Of a stretch of DNA of 7,034 bases, positions 1 to 6,191 are shown one piece after another. Made by a program: the position numbers and the translations under genes. Positions within the stretch are counted from its first letter, which is position 1. Every line of letters begins with the position of its first letter. The stretch spans positions 182,093-189,126 of the forward strand of contig JADLKI010000011.1 in NCBI GenBank assembly GCA_015657395.1. The letters run 5' to 3'. This stretch comes from Spirochaetales bacterium (GTDB lineage: Bacteria > Spirochaetota > Spirochaetia > Treponematales > Rectinemataceae). Below the pieces are notes generated by a model that did no database searches, was not told where the DNA came from, and saw only the letters and a list, made by a program, of their open reading frames with translations.

Positions 1-735
1 ATAATCTCGGAGAAAGAGCCAGGCGTCGAGGGAGTATCCTTCCGCGGAGTCAAGGGGAACCCGATCCTCACCGCGTTCCTCCCGATATTCTGGTCTTTCG
101 GCGCCGATTTTCTGGATGCCTCCGGCAAGCCCACCGTCAATTCGCCGGAAGCGGTGAAGGCGCTCAAATTCTTCCTCGAGCTCGCCAAATACGGCCCGAA
201 GAGCACGCCGATGAACAATACAGCCCAGGTCCGCGACGGCCTGCTCGCCGGGACGGTCGGTATAGCTCCCGAAGTCTGGCCCGCATGGATCGGCAAGATC
301 GATGATCCGAACGAATCCAGGGTGGCGGGCAAGATCAAAATAACCAAGCACCCCGCAGAGGTCAAAAAGTCTTCCCCGATGATCGGTATCTGGCATATCG
401 CCATTCCCGCCGCCTCGAAGAACAAGGATGCGGCCTTCGACTTCCTGACATTCCTGACGAGCAAGGAGACGCAGAAGCTCATGGTCCTGAAGGCAGGCCT
501 TCCTCCTTCTCTCGTCTCGGTCTTCGAGGACAAGGAGGTTCTTGCCAAGTATCCGTGGTATCCCGCCATCCGCGATGCCCTTGAGAGTGGCGTGGCGCGG
601 CCGAGGACCCTGTACTGGGCGGAGATGGAGAACACGATGGGCGCCCTGGTCCAGGAAGCCCTCATCGGCCAAAAGACGCCTGAGCAGGCCCTCAACGAGG
701 CGAATGCCAAGCTGACCGAGATTCTGAAGCAGTAA
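1..735 (+). CDS. Extracellular solute-binding protein of a sugar-type ABC importer (3' part; start lies outside the window)
   Basis: The reading frame is open from base 1 and ends with TAA, giving 244 C-terminal residues; the signal peptide and N-lobe start are missing. The protein should bind a carbohydrate-like ligand outside the membrane and deliver it to the two permeases that follow. Family-1 binding-protein traits are visible: a W-S-F-G-A-D stretch followed by D-A-S-G-K-P-T-V-N-S-P-E-A-V-K-A-L (about residues 37-60), a segment resembling the usual 'G..A....W' part (V-R-D-G-L-L-A-G-T-V-G-I-A-P-E-V-W), then the late I-P-A-A-S-K-N-K-D-A-A-F-D-F-L helix and a C-terminal E-Q-A-L-N-E-A helix. 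The next gene starts 117 bases on, behind a strong hairpin. The specific ligand cannot be read from the sequence. The neighbouring GDPD-family gene makes a glycerophosphodiester or a sugar phosphodiester possible, but this is inference. Confidence 0.93.
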   Translation: MISEKEPGVEGVSFRGVKGNPILTAFLPIFWSFGADFLDASGKPTVNSPEAVKALKFFLELAKYGPKSTPMNNTAQVRDGLLAGTVGIAPEVWPAWIGKIDDPNESRVAGKIKITKHPAEVKKSSPMIGIWHIAIPAASKNKDAAFDFLTFLTSKETQKLMVLKAGLPPSLVSVFEDKEVLAKYPWYPAIRDALESGVARPRTLYWAEMENTMGALVQEALIGQKTPEQALNEANAKLTEILKQ

Positions 736-752
736 TTCACGGCATGAGCAGA

Positions 753-793
753 ACCTGTGCCGTCGCCGACCTTGTGGCCGGCCCGGCACAGGT
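753..793 (+). repeat. Long GC-rich stem-loop between the binding-protein and permease genes
   Basis: A perfect 10-bp inverted repeat (ACCTGTGCCG at 753-762, CGGCACAGGT at 784-793) encloses a second stem (GCCGACC at 765-771 with GGCCGGC at 776-782, one A-C mismatch) and a TTGT loop. Together they form a nearly continuous 17-bp hairpin with a small internal bulge. The bases after it (GTATTCTCTGC) contain no T-run, so it is not a typical intrinsic terminator. Hairpins at this place in ABC operons, as between malE and malF, are known to protect the upstream mRNA from 3' decay and so raise binding-protein output. That role is inferred here. Confidence 0.72.
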
Positions 794-836
794 GTATTCT
801 CTGCACAAAATCCTGCACACAACAATCAACAACGAA

Positions 837-842
837 GCGGAG
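837..842 (+). promoter_or_regulatory. Ribosome-binding site that fixes the start of the first permease
   Basis: GCGGAG lies 10 bases before the ATG at 853. The frame stays open upstream to a GTG at 757, but that codon sits inside the hairpin and the extra residues do not look like a permease N-terminus. The site therefore favours the ATG at 853. Confidence 0.55.
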
Positions 843-852
843 TCTTACAGGC

Positions 853-1737
853 ATGAAATCGACAGGAAAAACGCGGGGGAAAGCCTTGTTCTATTGGTCT
901 ATCCTGCTCCCCGCGCTCATCGTGATGCTGTGGCTTACCCTCTATCCGATGATCACCGTATTTCTGACATCGTTCCAGAATTACAATTACATTTCGGGCC
1001 GGCGCAGCTGGATCGGCCTGGGCAACTACAGGAACATTCTGACGGATCGGGTCTTCCTCACCTCGTTCTGGAATACGATCGTCTTCTGTTTTTCGACCAC
1101 CTTCCTGGAAGTGTTTCTGGGAACGGTTCTGGCGCTGGTATTCTATGGTAATTTCCGCGGGAAGAGCGTCTTCACGATACTGCTCATACTGCCGATGATG
1201 CTCTCCACCATGGTCGTCTCCGCGATATGGAAAACCCTCTTCCACTACGATATCGGCCTTCTGAACACCATACTGTCCAGCCTTGGCCTGGCGCGGGTAG
1301 GCTGGCTCATCGATCCCCACCTCGCACTGTGGTCCATCGTCCTCGTCGACGTGTGGCAGTGGACTCCCTTTGCCTTCATCGTCATGCAGGCAGGCCTCTC
1401 GTCGATACCGCAGGAAGTGTTTGAAGCCTCAGTGGTGGACGGCGCGAGCTACCGTCAGAGACTCTTCCGGATCACCCTGCCCATCCTGCGGGACCAGATT
1501 CTCATTCTCTGTCTCCTGCGGACCATCGATACCTTCAAGATATTCGCGAAGGTCTTTGCCTTGACGGGCGGAGGCCCGGGCAACGCAACGGAGACGACAT
1601 CACTCTTTGTGTACCGGGAGGCCTTCCAGTATTTCAACCTGGGGCGCTCATCGGCGGCTTCGATGATCACGCTCTCCGCCGTCGTCCTCATGTCGGTCTT
1701 CTATCTCCGGAAAATGCTCAACCCAAAAGAGGCGTAG
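853..1737 (+). CDS. ABC sugar transporter permease, MalF/UgpA type
   Basis: This 294-residue inner-membrane protein is one of two subunits forming the translocation channel. Membrane segments are visible at about residues 12-38, 70-99, 105-126, 156-178, 212-230 and 263-286, the usual six for this subfamily. The cytoplasmic EAA loop that docks the ATPase is clear: E191-A192-S193, G197 and I207-x-L209-P210, with the standard spacing. A short T-G-G-G-P-G-N-A-T stretch near residue 240 and the L-Y-P segment in helix 1 are typical of UgpA/MalF relatives. The ATG at 853 is preferred over a longer GTG start at 757 because it has a ribosome site and gives a normal N-terminus (M-K-S-T-G-K, then a hydrophobic helix). 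It is followed after two bases by the partner permease, so the two are probably translationally coupled. The long periplasmic P2 loop of enteric MalF is absent, as in most non-enteric relatives. Confidence 0.94.
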   Translation: MKSTGKTRGKALFYWSILLPALIVMLWLTLYPMITVFLTSFQNYNYISGRRSWIGLGNYRNILTDRVFLTSFWNTIVFCFSTTFLEVFLGTVLALVFYGNFRGKSVFTILLILPMMLSTMVVSAIWKTLFHYDIGLLNTILSSLGLARVGWLIDPHLALWSIVLVDVWQWTPFAFIVMQAGLSSIPQEVFEASVVDGASYRQRLFRITLPILRDQILILCLLRTIDTFKIFAKVFALTGGGPGNATETTSLFVYREAFQYFNLGRSSAASMITLSAVVLMSVFYLRKMLNPKEA

Positions 1738-1739
1738 TC

Positions 1740-2573
1740 ATGGCAACCTATGTCACCACAAAGCATTCGCCGCTGTTCCCCATTTTCATGATCCTGATCC
1801 TCGTGATCACGCTGTTCCCCATCTACTGGATCGTCGTCACTTCGCTCAAGACGCCGTTGGAGAACATACTGCCGGTCCCGACCCTCTACCCCCACAAATT
1901 CACCCTCGAGAATTACCACAAGGTTCTGTTCGGAGGATCGCTGCACAACCTCTGGAATTCGGTATTCGTGACGGCGGCGTCCACGCTGCTTTCTCTCGCC
2001 CTCGGCTTTCTCTCCGCCTACGCGCTGGTGCGGTACAGATTTCCCCTGAAGTTCAACGTAGTGTTCCTGGTGTGGATCATCATCGTGAAGATGCTGCCTC
2101 CCGTCGTGCTGGCGGTTCCGCTCTACGAAATGTTTGCGAAGATGAAGCTCATCAACAACCTCTGGGGCCTCGTCCTCATTTTTCAGGTCTACACGCTCCC
2201 CTACTGCATCTGGATGCTGTACGGCTTTCTGAAATCCCTGCCGCTCGAATTCGAAGAGGCGGCGGAGATAGACGGCGCATCGAGGCTCCAGATCGTGAGA
2301 CTCATCGTCTTTCCACTGGTGCAGACAGGCGTCATAGCCACCGCCATCTTCAGCATCATCGTCGCATGGGACGAATTCCTCTTTTCGATGTTGTTTATCC
2401 GCAGCCCGGAACTGCAGACGCTCCCTCTGGCGATCGTGAGCTACATCGGCGAATTCGAGACACTGTGGGGCCAGCTCATGGCCATAAGCGTCCTCGCGAT
2501 AATTCCCATCATCGTCTTCGTGCGGTTCGTCTACAGGGAGATGACCAGCGCCTACTCGCTGGGGCTCAAGTGA
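1740..2573 (+). CDS. ABC sugar transporter permease, MalG/UgpE type
   Basis: This 277-residue inner-membrane protein is the second channel subunit, partner of the permease just upstream. The N-terminus carries the family's F-P-I-Y-W-I-V-V-T-S-L-K helix end (about residues 22-34), and further hydrophobic segments follow to the C-terminus. The EAA loop is close to consensus: E173-A174-A175, G179 and I189-x-F191-P192. The ATG lies two bases after the upstream stop. Its ribosome site AGAGG (1728-1732) is inside the end of the previous gene, seven bases from the ATG, which suggests coupled translation and 1:1 output. The C-terminus (S-A-Y-S-L-G-L-K) is short and polar, as is usual. No ATPase gene follows; the next gene encodes a GDPD-family protein. 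The transporter may use a shared MsmX/UgpC-like ATPase encoded elsewhere. Confidence 0.94.
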   Translation: MATYVTTKHSPLFPIFMILILVITLFPIYWIVVTSLKTPLENILPVPTLYPHKFTLENYHKVLFGGSLHNLWNSVFVTAASTLLSLALGFLSAYALVRYRFPLKFNVVFLVWIIIVKMLPPVVLAVPLYEMFAKMKLINNLWGLVLIFQVYTLPYCIWMLYGFLKSLPLEFEEAAEIDGASRLQIVRLIVFPLVQTGVIATAIFSIIVAWDEFLFSMLFIRSPELQTLPLAIVSYIGEFETLWGQLMAISVLAIIPIIVFVRFVYREMTSAYSLGLK

Positions 2574-2602
2574 CCGGAAACGGAAAGTGAAAGGTTGACA
2601 GA

Positions 2603-3421
2603 ATGGAACTCTTTACCATATCCGGCGTTGGCCGGGATTCGCCTCTCATCACTGCACATGCCGGCTGCCAGGGGACAGAGCCGAACAGCCGCGAATCGAT
2701 CGTTGCCGCCTACAATTCGCCCGCCGACATCGTGGAAGTCGATGTCCGCGCAAGCATGGACGGTGTGGTTTTTCTGATGCACGACAACGCGCTGGCGCCG
2801 TCGGGCAGAGAGAGCGTTCCTCTGGAAAATCTGTCGTGGAATGAGATACAACAGACAGCCATGTCCGGACAGCAAAGTGAGATGCTCAGCTTCGAGGCGT
2901 TCTGCGATCTTGTCGAACGGCTCGAGCACGGCGCTTCCCAGAGCGCCTCCACCAAAAGACCCCTCTTCAACCTCGACATAAAGGACCCCTCGGCCCTGCC
3001 CGCGACAGCCACGACAGTTCGCTCCCGCAGACTGCAACACAGGGTAATCTTCTCCGGCCTCGACGAGAGAGGGATCGCGCTGGCCGCCCTCTGCATTCCG
3101 GACCTCTCCTATTTCTTCAATGCAGACAGCTTCCTGCCCGACCAAAATCAGACAAAGAGCGAAGAGGCCCGGATCGAAGAGGCCTGTTCCCTCGCTCTCC
3201 TCTATGGCTGCAGAGGCATAAACCTCGAGTGGACAAAGGCCTCGGCAGCCCTCGTGCGCTCCATCCACGAGCGGGGACTCTTTGTCATGCTGTGGACCGT
3301 GGACGAGGAGCCCGCCCTGAAGCGTATTCTGGAATACGGGCCTGATTCCATTACGACGCATTATCCCGACAGGCTGGCCCGCCTGGTGAAGGAGGGAGGG
3401 GAACAGGGCAGGCCGACATGA
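2603..3421 (+). CDS. Glycerophosphodiester phosphodiesterase (GDPD)-family protein with altered active-site residues
   Basis: This 272-residue protein has no signal peptide or membrane segment and is probably cytoplasmic. GDPD enzymes hydrolyse glycerophosphodiesters to sn-glycerol-3-phosphate and an alcohol on a TIM barrel. Visible landmarks are A18-H19-A20-G21, P27-N28-S29-R30-E31-S32, E45-x-D47 followed by D53-G54, H60-D61, N123-L-D125-I-K127, L-W231-T-V-D and a final D-S-I-T-T-H-Y-P-D near the C-terminus. The two catalytic histidines (H19, H60), the metal ligands E45 and D47, and K127 are kept. The arginine normally following the first histidine (H-R-G) is alanine here, and the glutamate normally two before the lysine (E-x-K) is aspartate (D125). 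The site may still bind metal but could differ in substrate or rate. The ATG has AAAGG (2590-2594) eight bases upstream and follows the permease by 29 bases. The arrangement recalls ugpQ at the end of ugp operons. GDPD membership is secure; the substrate is unknown. Confidence 0.88.
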   Translation: MELFTISGVGRDSPLITAHAGCQGTEPNSRESIVAAYNSPADIVEVDVRASMDGVVFLMHDNALAPSGRESVPLENLSWNEIQQTAMSGQQSEMLSFEAFCDLVERLEHGASQSASTKRPLFNLDIKDPSALPATATTVRSRRLQHRVIFSGLDERGIALAALCIPDLSYFFNADSFLPDQNQTKSEEARIEEACSLALLYGCRGINLEWTKASAALVRSIHERGLFVMLWTVDEEPALKRILEYGPDSITTHYPDRLARLVKEGGEQGRPT

Positions 3422-3430
3422 ATTCTCTGT

Positions 3431-4174
3431 TTATGAAGCAGGAGAGAAAAGGAAGTCTTCAAGCTTTTTCCTACTTGATTCGAGATGCTTGTCGAGGACC
3501 TGGACAGCCAAATCTGGGTTCCGCTCTGATATAGCCTTAAAAAGCTCGTTGTGCTCACGCAGGCCGTCCTTAAAACTTCCAGGGAAAATGCCTGTCTTCT
3601 CCATTCCCACTCTGAGCATATAATGCAAGTTGGAATAGATATTTATGAGAATGGAATTCTTCGAGCACCTGATGAGTATCTCGTGGTATTCTGCATCAAG
3701 GCGGGAATATTGGTTGAGGTCCGACACTTCATATGCCGCAGCCTGGCCTTCAAGATTTTTCTTCATCTCTGCGAGATAGCCATCAGGGGCCCCGTCTCTG
3801 GCCACCTGCTTTACAACGCCGATTTCAATGATCCGTCGGAAATACATCAGCTCGCTCAATTTGCTCTTTTCATCGTCCGAAGTATAGTCCATCAAATTGG
3901 CGAGATTTTTGAAGAGAATACTGAAATCCGGTTTGGCAACAAAGGCGCCTTTGCCCTGAATTATCTTGATGATGCCCTTCGCCTCAATGGTCTTGAGCGC
4001 TTCTCTCACAGTACGGGAACCCACATGAAAAAGCTCGCAGAGGGAACGTTCGGAAGGCAGTTTTTCGTTGGGACTAAGCTTATTCTTAAAAATATAGTCT
4101 TCAAGCGACTGGGCAACTTCCTCGCTCAGTCTTTTGTGCTTAATGGGCTTAAGCCCCTCGACAATTGTATCCAT
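3431..4174 (-). CDS. GntR-family transcriptional regulator, FadR subfamily (FCD domain)
   Basis: This is a DNA-binding repressor or activator with a ligand-sensing C-terminal domain. Using the ATG at 4174 (247 residues), the winged helix spans about residues 10-80: P-I-K-H-K-R-L-S-E-E-V-A start, E-K-L-P-S-E-R-S-L (37-45), V-G-S-R-T-V-R-E-A-L recognition helix (51-60) and a G-K-G-A-F-V wing (74-79). An FCD domain follows (about 100-240) with the expected metal-binding set D160, H164, H208 and H230. This start has GAGG (4180-4183) five bases upstream and gives the family's normal length. The frame is open further, to an ATG at 4246 and a TTG at 4336 (301 residues), which would add an acidic extension and overlap the aldolase gene by 26 bases. 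The gene is last in the minus-strand operon, so it probably controls that operon in response to a pathway acid; inducer and operator are unknown. Confidence 0.9.
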   Translation of the reverse strand: MDTIVEGLKPIKHKRLSEEVAQSLEDYIFKNKLSPNEKLPSERSLCELFHVGSRTVREALKTIEAKGIIKIIQGKGAFVAKPDFSILFKNLANLMDYTSDDEKSKLSELMYFRRIIEIGVVKQVARDGAPDGYLAEMKKNLEGQAAAYEVSDLNQYSRLDAEYHEILIRCSKNSILINIYSNLHYMLRVGMEKTGIFPGSFKDGLREHNELFKAISERNPDLAVQVLDKHLESSRKKLEDFLFSPAS

Positions 4175-4179
4175 CATAT

Positions 4180-4183
4180 CCTC
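4180..4183 (-). promoter_or_regulatory. Possible ribosome-binding site of the regulator
   Basis: GAGG on the minus strand lies five bases before an in-frame ATG at 4174 and two bases before another at 4177. It is the best site among the possible starts of this gene: no purine-rich site precedes the ATG at 4246, and only weak purines precede the TTG at 4336. It supports the shorter protein. Confidence 0.4.
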
Positions 4184-4226
4184 ATCTGAAACATCAAGTG
4201 TGGGTACTCCATGCTCTGCGTTGATA

Positions 4227-4257
4227 ATTATACTATCTTCATCCATTACACATGCAA
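4227..4257 (-). promoter_or_regulatory. Possible internal promoter for the regulator
   Basis: On the minus strand a perfect TATAAT (4232-4227) follows a poor -35-like TTGCAT (4257-4252) with a 19-base spacer, longer than ideal. Transcription from it would begin near 4220 and give a leader of about 45 bases to the ATG at 4174. The stretch is more AT-rich than the neighbouring aldolase gene. The -35 matches only three of six consensus bases, so this is weak. Confidence 0.25.
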
Positions 4258-4310
4258 GAGGTTCACCGTCAGCGGCCTCTGGTCCTGTCGCTTCCGGAAC
4301 TCGGCGCTTT

Positions 4311-5189
4311 TCATTGTTTTCCAATGATCTCTCCAATCTTGGAGATCGTGGATTGCGACAGGCTTTCCGCCTCTATCCTGTCCCATCTTTCGCAGCGGCC
4401 GAACAGGGAGACGGCGGCCTTTATGGCGGGTATCACCTTGCCATCCGAGACATCGATGATTGTCGCGAGCCTGTTGATGGCCCTCTGGCATTCGATCATC
4501 GTTTTGAGATCGCCGGCCTGAAACGCTGCGTACATCTTGACATAGGGCTCAGGGAATATATTGCTCAGGCCGGTGACAACGCCCGATGCCCCCGCGATGA
4601 AGGATTCCGCGTCGAGCAGGTCTTCGCCCTGTATCCAGTTAAACCCTCTGGGGCCCTCGAGCGCCCAGCGGGAAAATCGGATGAAGTCGCCGGAGCTGTC
4701 CTTCATTCCCGCGAACTTTCCGCTTGCCATGAGAGCCCTAATATCGGCCTCAAAAACATCGTTTACAGTTCTTTGGGGAATGTTATAGATGATTATCGGC
4801 CGCTCGGTCGCTTGGGCGACTGTCATGTAGTGCTTCTCTATCATCCTGCCGTCAGCGCCAAAATAGTAAGGTGGAACGACGACAAAGTAATCAGGTTCGA
4901 GCTTTTCGAAGGTTCTTATCTGCTCGACCACTTCCCGTGTAGAGGCAGCTATGCAGGCAAGACAGAGAAACTGGTTCTTCTCTTTGTTCACTTTTGCGAT
5001 TTCGAAGCATCTTCTGCGCTCTTCGATACTCAGATAAGTCCCTTCGCCTGTGGTTCCGTTGATAAAAAAACCGTTGACTCCTGCCTTTGTCAGAAAGCCG
5101 ATCTGATTCGCATATGCATCGTAATCGACTGATCCGTCTTTCTCCATCGGTGTTATCGCCGCCGAAATGATTCCGCCAAGTTCGTTCAT
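4311..5189 (-). CDS. DapA/NanA-superfamily class I (Schiff-base) aldolase or synthase
   Basis: This 292-residue TIM-barrel enzyme has the normal family length. The chain shows G45-T46-T47-G48-E49 (carboxylate-binding loop), P106-P107-Y108-Y109, Y135-N-I-P-Q-R140-T and G161-M-K163-D-S-S-G-D. K163 should form the Schiff base with pyruvate, and Y135 and T46/T47 the proton relay. R140 matches the arginine that in dihydrodipicolinate synthase holds the aldehyde substrate's carboxylate, so the protein is closer to DapA-like members than to typical sialic-acid lyase. In this context (importer, 2-hydroxyacid dehydrogenase, FadR-type regulator) a catabolic reaction, such as cleaving a 2-keto-3-deoxy acid to pyruvate and an aldehyde, seems more likely than lysine synthesis; this is inference. 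The ATG has a strong AGGAG (5196-5200) six bases upstream. The gene starts 37 bases after the dehydrogenase stop and precedes the regulator. Automated annotation would probably call it dapA; I leave the symbol empty. Confidence 0.9.
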   Translation of the reverse strand: MNELGGIISAAITPMEKDGSVDYDAYANQIGFLTKAGVNGFFINGTTGEGTYLSIEERRRCFEIAKVNKEKNQFLCLACIAASTREVVEQIRTFEKLEPDYFVVVPPYYFGADGRMIEKHYMTVAQATERPIIIYNIPQRTVNDVFEADIRALMASGKFAGMKDSSGDFIRFSRWALEGPRGFNWIQGEDLLDAESFIAGASGVVTGLSNIFPEPYVKMYAAFQAGDLKTMIECQRAINRLATIIDVSDGKVIPAIKAAVSLFGRCERWDRIEAESLSQSTISKIGEIIGKQ

Positions 5190-5226
5190 CGTATTCTCCT
5201 CATGCTGATATGGGCTTTATGTTCAT

Positions 5227-6183
5227 TCATCGCACAACGTGCAGAGGTCGTTCTCCCTTAATCACTCTGGCAATCTCGAGCGCCGCCTTACGGCGAACGT
5301 CATTTTCACTTTCCTCCGAATACCAGCCCGAATGCGGAGTGATCAGCACATTCTTCATGGACAGCAGTTTCTGGTTTTCGGGGTTGTGCATGTCCGTCGG
5401 CTCCTCCCAATTGACATCCGCACCGTAAAAATGGATGTTCCCGTTCTCGAGCGCTGCTATAAGGCTGGTTCTGTCCACTACTGCGGCACGGCTTGTGTTG
5501 ACGAGCACGAGGTCATTGGCCTTTTCCAGGATAGCCTTGCCGACCATATTTTGGGTCTCTTTCGTAAGCGGCGAATGTATCGAGATGATGCCACACGTCG
5601 CAAACATCTCAGAAAGACTGGTGTATTTTTGGAAACCTTCGGCGTTTTCGATGAACGGGTCATAGAAAGAGCAGGATGATACTACGGGCCTCATATACTC
5701 TGCCAATTTCCTTGCAATCCGCCCAAGTCCGATGAACCCCATCCGCATGGCTGAGGGCCTGTGCATGGTTATGACCGAAGGATCCTTTATCCAGTTGCCT
5801 CTGCGGACTTCCTCTCCGAAGAAGTGGCTGAAACGCAGGCCATTCATTATGAGACTCAGAGCCTGCAGGGCTACTTCCTCTACGCAGTAGTCCGGGACGT
5901 TGACAGTGAAAACCCCAAGTTCTGCCGCGGCCGCAGTATCGAGGTTGTCATAGCCGACGCCGTATTTCACTGCGATCTTGAGGTCTGGCAGTGCCTCCAT
6001 CACTCTGCGGCTGACATTCGCATATGACACGAGCAAGCCGATCGCCCCTTGTCCGTATTGTATGAGTTCGTCTTCGTTCGTGCAGAAATGATCGACGATC
6101 TCTACACCTAGAGGCTCAAGAACGGCGCGCTCCTGAGCAATCGACTTGTGTCTTCTGTCAGTGATCAAAACCTTGTACTTCAT
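5227..6183 (-). CDS. D-isomer-specific 2-hydroxyacid dehydrogenase, CtBP-like
   Basis: This 318-residue cytoplasmic NAD(P)-dependent enzyme interconverts a D-2-hydroxyacid and a 2-keto acid. The substrate domain carries Y74-G-V-G-Y-D-N-L-D82. The Rossmann domain starts with G149-F-I-G152-L-G154-R-I-A157, with alanine as the last motif position, a common variant. The catalytic set is complete: R232 in N-T-S-R-A-A-V-V-D, an acid at E260 or E261 in D-V-N-W-E-E-P, and H284 in T-P-H-S-G-W-Y-S-E-E. The H-S-x-W-Y-S-E-E ending resembles the CtBP-like subgroup rather than SerA or VanH. N-T-S-R-A-A replaces the usual N-T-S-R-G-A. The ATG follows the permease stop by six bases and the aldolase gene follows, so all three are almost certainly co-transcribed. 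It probably acts on an intermediate that is made or used by the aldolase; the substrate is not readable from the sequence. Confidence 0.92.
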   Translation of the reverse strand: MKYKVLITDRRHKSIAQERAVLEPLGVEIVDHFCTNEDELIQYGQGAIGLLVSYANVSRRVMEALPDLKIAVKYGVGYDNLDTAAAAELGVFTVNVPDYCVEEVALQALSLIMNGLRFSHFFGEEVRRGNWIKDPSVITMHRPSAMRMGFIGLGRIARKLAEYMRPVVSSCSFYDPFIENAEGFQKYTSLSEMFATCGIISIHSPLTKETQNMVGKAILEKANDLVLVNTSRAAVVDRTSLIAALENGNIHFYGADVNWEEPTDMHNPENQKLLSMKNVLITPHSGWYSEESENDVRRKAALEIARVIKGERPLHVVR

Positions 6184-6186
6184 ATT

Positions 6187-6191
6187 CTCCT
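6187..6191 (-). promoter_or_regulatory. Ribosome-binding site overlapping the permease stop codon
   Basis: AGGAG on the minus strand lies partly within the TAG stop of the upstream permease (6192-6190) and only three bases before the dehydrogenase ATG. The tight spacing and the overlap suggest that ribosomes ending the permease hand over to the dehydrogenase. Confidence 0.6.

Noticed and set aside
801..819. Direct repeat CTGCACA (801-807 and 813-819)
   Set aside because: Two 7-base copies in a short leader are easily chance; no further copies or symmetry suggest an operator.
757..852. N-terminal extension of the first permease from a GTG at 757
   Set aside because: The 32 extra residues are cysteine-, threonine- and arginine-containing junk-like sequence, the GTG is inside the hairpin, and the ATG at 853 has a ribosome site and a normal permease N-terminus.
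744..1151. Overlapping 135-codon open frame on the + strand
   Set aside because: It is out of frame with a clear permease gene and its translation shows no family features.
2552..3361. 269-codon open frame opposite the GDPD gene
   Set aside because: It is the mirror of a real gene with recognisable motifs; high G+C makes such antisense frames long by chance.
3423..3449. Possible terminator hairpin between the convergent genes (TTCTC with GAGAA)
   Set aside because: Only about five A/T-rich base pairs can form, with bulges, and there is no convincing T-run, so it is too weak to call.
4161..4168. Palindrome ACAATTGT near the regulator start
   Set aside because: The symmetry does not extend beyond eight bases and it lies within coding sequence.
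3551..4189. 212-codon open frame opposite the regulator gene
   Set aside because: It is antisense to a clear winged-helix/FCD protein and has no supporting start site or domain.
4134..5132. 332-codon open frame opposite the aldolase gene
   Set aside because: The opposite strand carries a complete aldolase with all catalytic residues and a strong ribosome site; this frame has none of these and no recognisable domain.
4311..5189. Assignment as sialic-acid lyase (NanA)
   Set aside because: The loop is G-T-T-G-E rather than the G-S-T-G-E usual in that family, R140 of the DapA type is kept, and no other sialic-acid genes are seen.
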